Source: Leishmania donovani (taxonomy: Eukaryota > Euglenozoa > Kinetoplastea > Trypanosomatida > Trypanosomatidae). From it: DNA of 64,000 bases. The translations under genes were made by a program, and so were the position numbers. Shown one piece after another: positions 58,679 to 64,000 of this stretch. The stretch lies in assembly GCF_000227135.1 (NCBI RefSeq), contig NC_018246.1, forward strand, positions 166,501 through 230,500, written 5' to 3'. The notes under the pieces were generated by a model, which searched no databases, was not told the DNA's origin, and saw only the letters and a list, made by a program, of their open reading frames with translations. Each line of letters begins with the position of its first letter. Within the stretch, counting starts at the first letter, position 1.

Positions 58679-60991
58679 GCGCTGCGCCTTGTGCGAGGCT
58701 TTTCAGCAGCGCCTCCCCCCCCCCTCCCCCACACACACACACACCTTCCCGCTCTACCTCTGCTTCTCCTTTGCCTTTCCTGGTCCAGCGGTGTATGGCT
58801 AGGAAAGGGGAGCGTACATGCGGAGGCGATCGAGCGGGCAAAGTACATGCGAGCTTGACGTGCAAAAGCGAACCAGGCAGCGAGGGGACCTGCGAATGTG
58901 GTGCCGTGGAGGGGGTGCTGCCGACTGTGGGCGGCGAAAGCGCGTCGCAGCGGATAAGTGATAGAACGGGGCTTCGATAGAAAGAGCAGTAGGCATGTAA
59001 AGTGATGACGTTGTTGGGGGACCGCTTCTTGCGTTGGGTCGTTCTCGTCACTGTCTCTGGCATTTGCGGCATGTATTTCCGTGCGTGCAACACGTATGGA
59101 AGTGGTAAAAGTGAAGTGCGCGCGGTGAGGCTTAAAGAGACTGAAGGCGAAAAAGAGGAGCCCGCTGGAGCGGTGCGTGCAAGGCGGGCATGTATCGAAA
59201 TACCTCCATCCTTCATGGAGCAGGAGAACCTGCTCTCTGCGAGCTGCTTCGGCTTTGCCCTTTTCTCCGTTTTTCGTCACGGCCCCCACCCCCGCCGCAC
59301 TCGGTCTCTGTTCTTGAGGCCATCCTCTGAATTTGGCTGCATAAGCGTGAGAAACGTGAGTAACCCCCCGGACTCCTTAGAACATGCATACACACACACA
59401 CACACACGCAGGCGCATCAAGAAAAAGCGCGTGAGTGTGTTCCTTTGTGGTGATGAAGCCGGCCACGTTTGGGGCGTTCCGCCGTACACGTGAGTGGCAG
59501 GCCGATAATCGGCACAGGGGAGATGGCGACACGAACATGTAGAACAGTTTCTGCAGTTCCGATTGCTGGCTTATTACTGCGGGCGAGCAGTGGGTTTATG
59601 GGTGTGTGTATAGTCGTGTTGCCTTGATGTGTGTGTCTGAACATCACACTGCGCTATCGTGTAGGCGTTTGAGTGCGTGTGCGTGCGTGTGTGTCGGCAC
59701 AGGCACGGAGTGCTCACAGGCACGGTGCGTGTTGATAATTTTAGTTTCAGTGCCCTCCTCCTCCTCCTTCCCTCTCTCTTGTGTGTGTGTGTGTTTCTGA
59801 GTTTGTTTGCCCCCGGCTGCAGTGGCACCTCCGCCTAACTTTGCACATGTGTAAGTGTTTTTTTTTTTCGTTATTATCTGTGTGTCTGAGTGCCTAGCTG
59901 TCTCTTGATGTATTCGTGCATGGGCGCTCTTGCCGTTCTGGTTGATCTCTCCCTCGCTCCATCCGCACCCTGTCTCTTACTGACCCCTCCCCCCCACTCT
60001 ACCTCCACCTCCCCCCGGACTTATGTACTTGCTCTTTTCTATCGCCGTCGTGCGAGTGCGTTGATGCGCCTGCTTCTCTTTTTCGTTGTCTTCGTTCTAT
60101 TCTTCCGTAGCCACAATCCGGTCTCGCGCGCTGCACTGCTTTGCGCGGCTTCGTCTTCGAATGTTCGCTTTCTTCTCTCGTTTTTCGTTTTTTTTTGTCA
60201 TCTGCGCTTGTTGGCGTCCACCCTCCACCCCCCCCTGTGTGTGCGTGTGTGTGTGCGTGTGCGTGTGCGTGTGTGTGTGCATGCGGAATATCGATCTGTA
60301 CGGTAAAGATCACCAAAGCCGCCGCCATCACAGCCGCCCATAAGAACAACAGGGAAAGGTCAAGCAAAGAGAAGCACACTCACGCACAGGGGAACCGCAC
60401 CGCAGACTAGCAGGGAAGGTGGACCGCCCGATTGAATCGGGCACGAAGAACCCAACAACAACAAAGGAGGATGATTTTCTCTCCCGTCGTTTCGCGATGA
60501 TGCGCGTATGTATGTGTGCGTGATGAGCGCATCCACAAACTACCACATGCACGCATGTATACACATTCTAAGATACGCACCCGCATCGGCACTGGCATGC
60601 GAGGTTACCGCGCAGATGCACTAGAGGTGTGCCACCACCGGAGCGCAGATATAAGAAAGTCCTTTTGCCCCCCCCACCCCCACCTCCACTCTTCACGGCC
60701 GCATTTCTTTCTCTTGGTGAAGATGACTCTTATGCGTGCGCTCCAGTAGTGCTTGTGCTGCTGTAAATCGCAGGTGCTCTTCCTGGTGATTACGGGGAAG
60801 CGTGACCAGGATGCAGCCCCTGCGGTTGCGCTGCGAGGCCTTCTCCCTAATGCCCCTCCACCGAGTTCTCTCTCACCTGTGCGGCATGTGTGGCAGTTTC
60901 GCTTCTTTTTTTTTCTTGTTACTCTCGCTCTTGGAGCCCCTTCTTCCTCTCTCTTTTCTCACAGTAGGGAACGAGCCACTTCTCACTCCGG

Positions 60992-61348
60992 GGCATGTCT
61001 TTGTATGCATGTGCCTGCATGTGTGTGTATTGTGTGCCATCCCGTGCGCGTGTGTATGGGTGTGCCGGATAGTGGCTGAGCCTCTCTCTCGTCCTTCTTT
61101 CCGAATGCCCTTCATGCTGTCATGGGCCCCTCTCTGTGTTTTCGATCCCCGACTAGCCTCTCTCTCCCCTCTCCACGTCTTCTGTTGTCGCTGCATGCGC
61201 ATGTGTGCGCGTGTTGGCCGCCACTGGCGTGGTGCTGCACGATTCGGTGCGAGTGCCGTTCCTGCCAACACGCACGCACATGCACGCATCCTTTTATACA
61301 CGCGCCCCTTTTTGTACTGGCCTGTTCATGCCTGCCTTCACCCCTCCC
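60992..61348 (+). repeat. Duplicated flank upstream of the SIDER-like element (right copy)
   Basis: Continuous copy of the flank found at 44089-44606. Because it is uninterrupted it shows that the repeated 62 bases around the 44296 gap occur only once in the real locus structure. Confidence 0.8.
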
Positions 61349-61490
61349 NNNNNNNNNNNNNNNNNNNNNNNNNNNNNNNNNNNNNNNNNNNNNNNNNNNN
61401 NNNNNNNNNNNNNNNNNNNNNNNNNNNNNNNNNNNNNNNNNNNNNNNNNNNNNNNNNNNNNNNNNNNNNNNNNNNNNNNNNNNNNNNNNN
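61349..61490. other. Assembly gap (142 N) over the element's 5' end
   Basis: By comparison with the 44 kb copy, the missing stretch corresponds to 44607-44755 (149 bp), which includes the 5' signature of the SIDER-like element. Confidence 0.9.
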
Positions 61491-61815
61491 GACCAAGCAC
61501 CGAAGGCTTTGTGGATTCAGTGCGGTGCGTCGCTACTGCTGTCGGCGGCGAGGTCGCGGACGGCGTTGCGTCGGAGCGGACTGCGACCGTGCACGCGCTT
61601 GTGCCATGGACATGCTAGTCAGCGTGTGAAGGTGGCTCGGACGTATGGCGCCCGCGGCCCTGACTGGGTAGTTGTGGGGAGCCTGCGCCACCCGGAGGGA
61701 TGCACGAGGCGGTGACCCGCCTAATGGGAGGCGGCTGTGGGGCGGCCTGCGGAGCCGGTGGGGGTGGGGGGCCGGGTGTGTGTATGGGGGATTAGGTTGG
61801 TGTTGTATGGCAGTA
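61491..61815 (+). mobile_element. SIDER-like retroposon, short-tail type (copy 4), 5' end in gap
   Basis: Matches copy 2 from GACCAAGCACCGAAGG through the short tail ending GGCAGTA, then diverges into a short (TA)n-like flank. Its 5' part is hidden by the preceding gap. It lies about 2.8 kb after the membrane-protein gene. Confidence 0.75.
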
Positions 61816-63183
61816 GATATATATGTGTATGCTAAGAAAATCTGTCGTCTGCCTTTGCTGTGTTCTGTCGTTGCTTATTTTGTCGGCAACCAAATGCGCA
61901 GAATGGAGCAGTGTAAGGCGCTGTCGTTCTCGACTGGAGCACACGCCTTTGTCTCCCTCTGCGCTTCTTGTGAGGGAGTGCCACTCTTTGGGTGTGTCCT
62001 CCTCCGCTCTTCCCTCTATACGCGGCCTATATCAAGGTTTTTCTTCCTGTAGTGAGGAGGAAGAGGGGTGGCTGATGTGCCACACCTCTCCCGGGCTCAA
62101 TTATAGGACTCCAGCCCTCGCATCTCGTTGTTTCTCGAGAAAGAGATGCGATTCTAAAGGAGGGTGATGGTGAAGAAACATTTCCGGTATTTCCAGCTGC
62201 AGGGATGGATGGGCAGTTGAGGGTGAGAGGCGCAGTGCTTGGCCTGACAGCAAGTGCCACACAAGGAAGCCCATAACGTGGGCGCCAGGCACGTCTCCGT
62301 GCTGCCGCTCAGCAGGCACCGCACAAGCACGGTGCATAGTGAGCAACGCTCGACAGATGTCGCTATCCTTGCACCAGCATCACGAGGATGTGTGTGTGTG
62401 TGTGTGTGCAGACCTGAAGCGTACTCTTCGTGATGTGCAGTGTTTTCCTTCTTCCCATTGCCTTCGCATCCCCTGCTGCTTAAGTGCGGGACATAAGAAT
62501 CGTGCCATCATCGTAGGTTTGACCTCACGGCAGGCGCAGGGTGTGGGGTGCGGTGGCCGAGTGCGGACTCCCCAAAGCGGCCGAGGGGGAGAGCGTGAAG
62601 AAGGTATCAGCTCCCTTCAGCGGAGAGGCGCACATGCGCACGCAGGAGCGAGAGAACAAAACGCACACACAAACGACTCAAGTGGAGTGCGTGCACTTGC
62701 GCAGCACGGCTCTTTTCCATTCGTGCTGTATTCTCTTGTGTCTTCTCTAACTATGGCTCACCGCCTTCGCTCGGTTGCCTCTACTCGACTCCTCCCCTTC
62801 CCTCCCTCCTTCTTTACGTATTGCCAACCACGTCAACGTGCATCCACCTTGAAACTCACACGCCCATAAACACACGACGTTTCGTTCTATGCCCACACAT
62901 CTGTTCACACACCCACATATATATGTATGCATGTGCGCGTTTGTGTATCGTGTGCCTTTCTTCATGCGTATTCGGCATGTTCTTCGGCAGCAAGACCACC
63001 ATACGCACACAAGCAACAACCAACCCCCAGCAAACAGCTCGGCCACAATCGCGCGTGGTTATACAGGCCCCCATCACGCCTTTTTTGTCGGCACACCCTT
63101 CGAATTGACAGCCCGTCCTCGGCGTCACCCGCGAAGCTTCCGCACAGCCATCGAACGCCTTCTTCCCACAACGGAGGGTAATA

Positions 63184-63204
63184 TTATATATATATATATA
63201 TGTA
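63184..63204. repeat. (TA)n microsatellite
   Basis: About ten TA units. Confidence 0.9.
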
Positions 63205-64000
63205 TACAAGGGAACGTACGTAGTAAACATACACGTTGCCGCCACAGACCAAAGACGCAAGAGAAACGGCGAACTGCGTTCACGTGGCCACGTACCCGGC
63301 CAGAAACGCCCCTCCCCCTCCCTTCTCCTTGCCTCCTTTCTCCTCTCCCCTCTTCCCCCCTCCCTCACCCTCCTCTCCATCTCCTCACATAGAGAAACTT
63401 CTCCCTCTCCATTGTTCTTTTTCGGCGCTTCGTTCTTACGTATTTAAGTGTGTTCTGTGCGTGCGTGTGTGTGCGTGTGGTTTCTTCGGTTTGCGTTTTC
63501 CGCTTTCGCTCTGCTGAGTGTGGGAAAGGGGGGGGGGGCTGTTCCGGAGTCAGCGCTCGAGCCAGGAAAAAAAGGTCATTAATAAACGACGTGCATTTGT
63601 TTTTTTTTCCGTGTGTGTTGGCTGGTTGGTTGGCGTGTGTGTGCTTAAAGGTGGGGAGGGCCAGGCGTTTCTTTTTGTTTGTCTCTTCTTCTCTGATTCT
63701 CACACCCCCTCCCCTTCCCTTTTCTTTGCTCTCCCTCTGCACGTCGGCGTGTGTGTGTGTCTTTCGCCTTTTCTGAAGTTGTTCGTTCTCTTGCCTCATC
63801 TCCTAGCGCTTCTTCGTCGTTGCAGCTGCCCCGTTTACTCGCCGACCCCCTCCCTCCCTCCCTTCCTTCCCCCGACTCATACACACTTCTTTGGCTAGCT
63901 CTGCTTGCCGTATCTTCTCTCCTTTAGTTTTTTTTTTTTTTTGAGGGAGTGTCTCGTTTCACTGCTTACAGGATTTTCTGTCGTTGTTTATCCACCGCAA

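Larger units (their letters stand above)
58679..64000. other. 5.3 kb gene-free right end
   Basis: No supported gene on either strand. It contains (CA)n near 59390-59407, (GT)n near 59780-59793 and 60236-60280, the duplicated flank and SIDER-like element (60992-61815) with its gap, (GT)n near 62391-62408, (TA)n at 63184-63204, CT-rich DNA near 63307-63380 and a T-run near 63929-63942. The longest frames are low-complexity or cross repeats. It probably comprises the 3' UTR of the membrane protein and the upstream region of a gene beyond the window. Confidence 0.55.

Noticed and set aside
59002..59493. 163-codon frame with a hydrophobic N-terminus after the membrane-protein gene
   Set aside because: It includes a translated (CA)n repeat, has no family pattern and no clear pyrimidine tract close upstream.
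62547..62590. tRNA-like A-box (GGTGGCCGAGTGCGG)
   Set aside because: No B-box at the right distance and no cloverleaf can be folded. A similar string inside the SIDER-like tail (GATGGCCGAGTCGG) also lacks a B-box.
58679..64000. Transcription strand-switch region at the right end
   Set aside because: The region is gene-poor, but no minus-strand gene is visible, so convergence or divergence cannot be shown within the window.

Overview
The window is kinetoplastid nuclear DNA, most likely from the genus Leishmania (confidence about 0.85). All 17 protein genes I can support lie on the + strand, have no introns, are GC-rich, and are separated by long gene-poor stretches full of polypyrimidine runs, (CA/GT)n and (TA)n repeats and homopolymers. 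This is the layout of one polycistronic transcription unit whose mRNAs are made by spliced-leader trans-splicing and coupled polyadenylation. From memory, not checked, a nucleosome assembly protein followed some tens of kb later by a type 1 methionine aminopeptidase recalls Leishmania chromosome 19.

Left part (1-21.4 kb): the 3' end of a Sec22-like SNARE; a proteasome-maturation factor UMP1 candidate; RNA polymerase III subunit RPC11 (C11); a large CNH/Vps39-like vesicle-tethering candidate with an ankyrin-like tail; a NAP-family histone chaperone; a 949-residue unrecognised protein; the WASH-complex subunit CCDC53/WASHC3; a 359-residue unrecognised protein; and the first of two DUF6787-like mitochondrial membrane proteins. 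Middle (21.4-41.9 kb): the second DUF6787-like paralogue; an unrecognised coiled-coil protein; a 1605-residue protein that I read as a divergent SLX4 nuclease scaffold; an IQ-motif protein; and an LRRC56-like axonemal dynein-assembly factor. Right part (41.9-64 kb): methionine aminopeptidase 1, a 1384-residue protein with a SPATA4/SPEF1-type CH domain, and a multi-pass membrane protein broken by a sequence gap. The last 5.3 kb hold no gene.

Four dispersed repeats lie in the same orientation, in presumed 3' UTRs or intergenic DNA, at about 22.8, 44.6, 48.8 and 61.5 kb. The three with an intact 5' end begin with a variant of the short signature shared by L1Tc/ingi/SIDER retroposons, so I call the family SIDER-like. 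They form two tail types. One pair (44 kb and 61 kb) is also duplicated for about 540 bp upstream of the element. A second, shorter repeat occurs at 15.3 kb and, inverted, at 48.2 kb.

The assembly needs care here. There are eight runs of N (one of 12, five of exactly 99, one of 142, one of 504 and one of 537, nine in all if the 12-base run is counted). At three of the 99-N gaps the bases ending at the gap are repeated exactly starting or ending at its other edge, which indicates overlapping contigs that were not merged. A fourth shows the same with sequencing noise.

Functionally the genes are an unordered housekeeping and flagellar set (trafficking, proteasome assembly, Pol III, chromatin, DNA repair, axoneme assembly, N-terminal methionine removal), as expected in trypanosomatids, where neighbouring genes share a transcript but not a pathway. 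Control is therefore expected mainly after transcription, with the SIDER-like elements as the most visible candidates.
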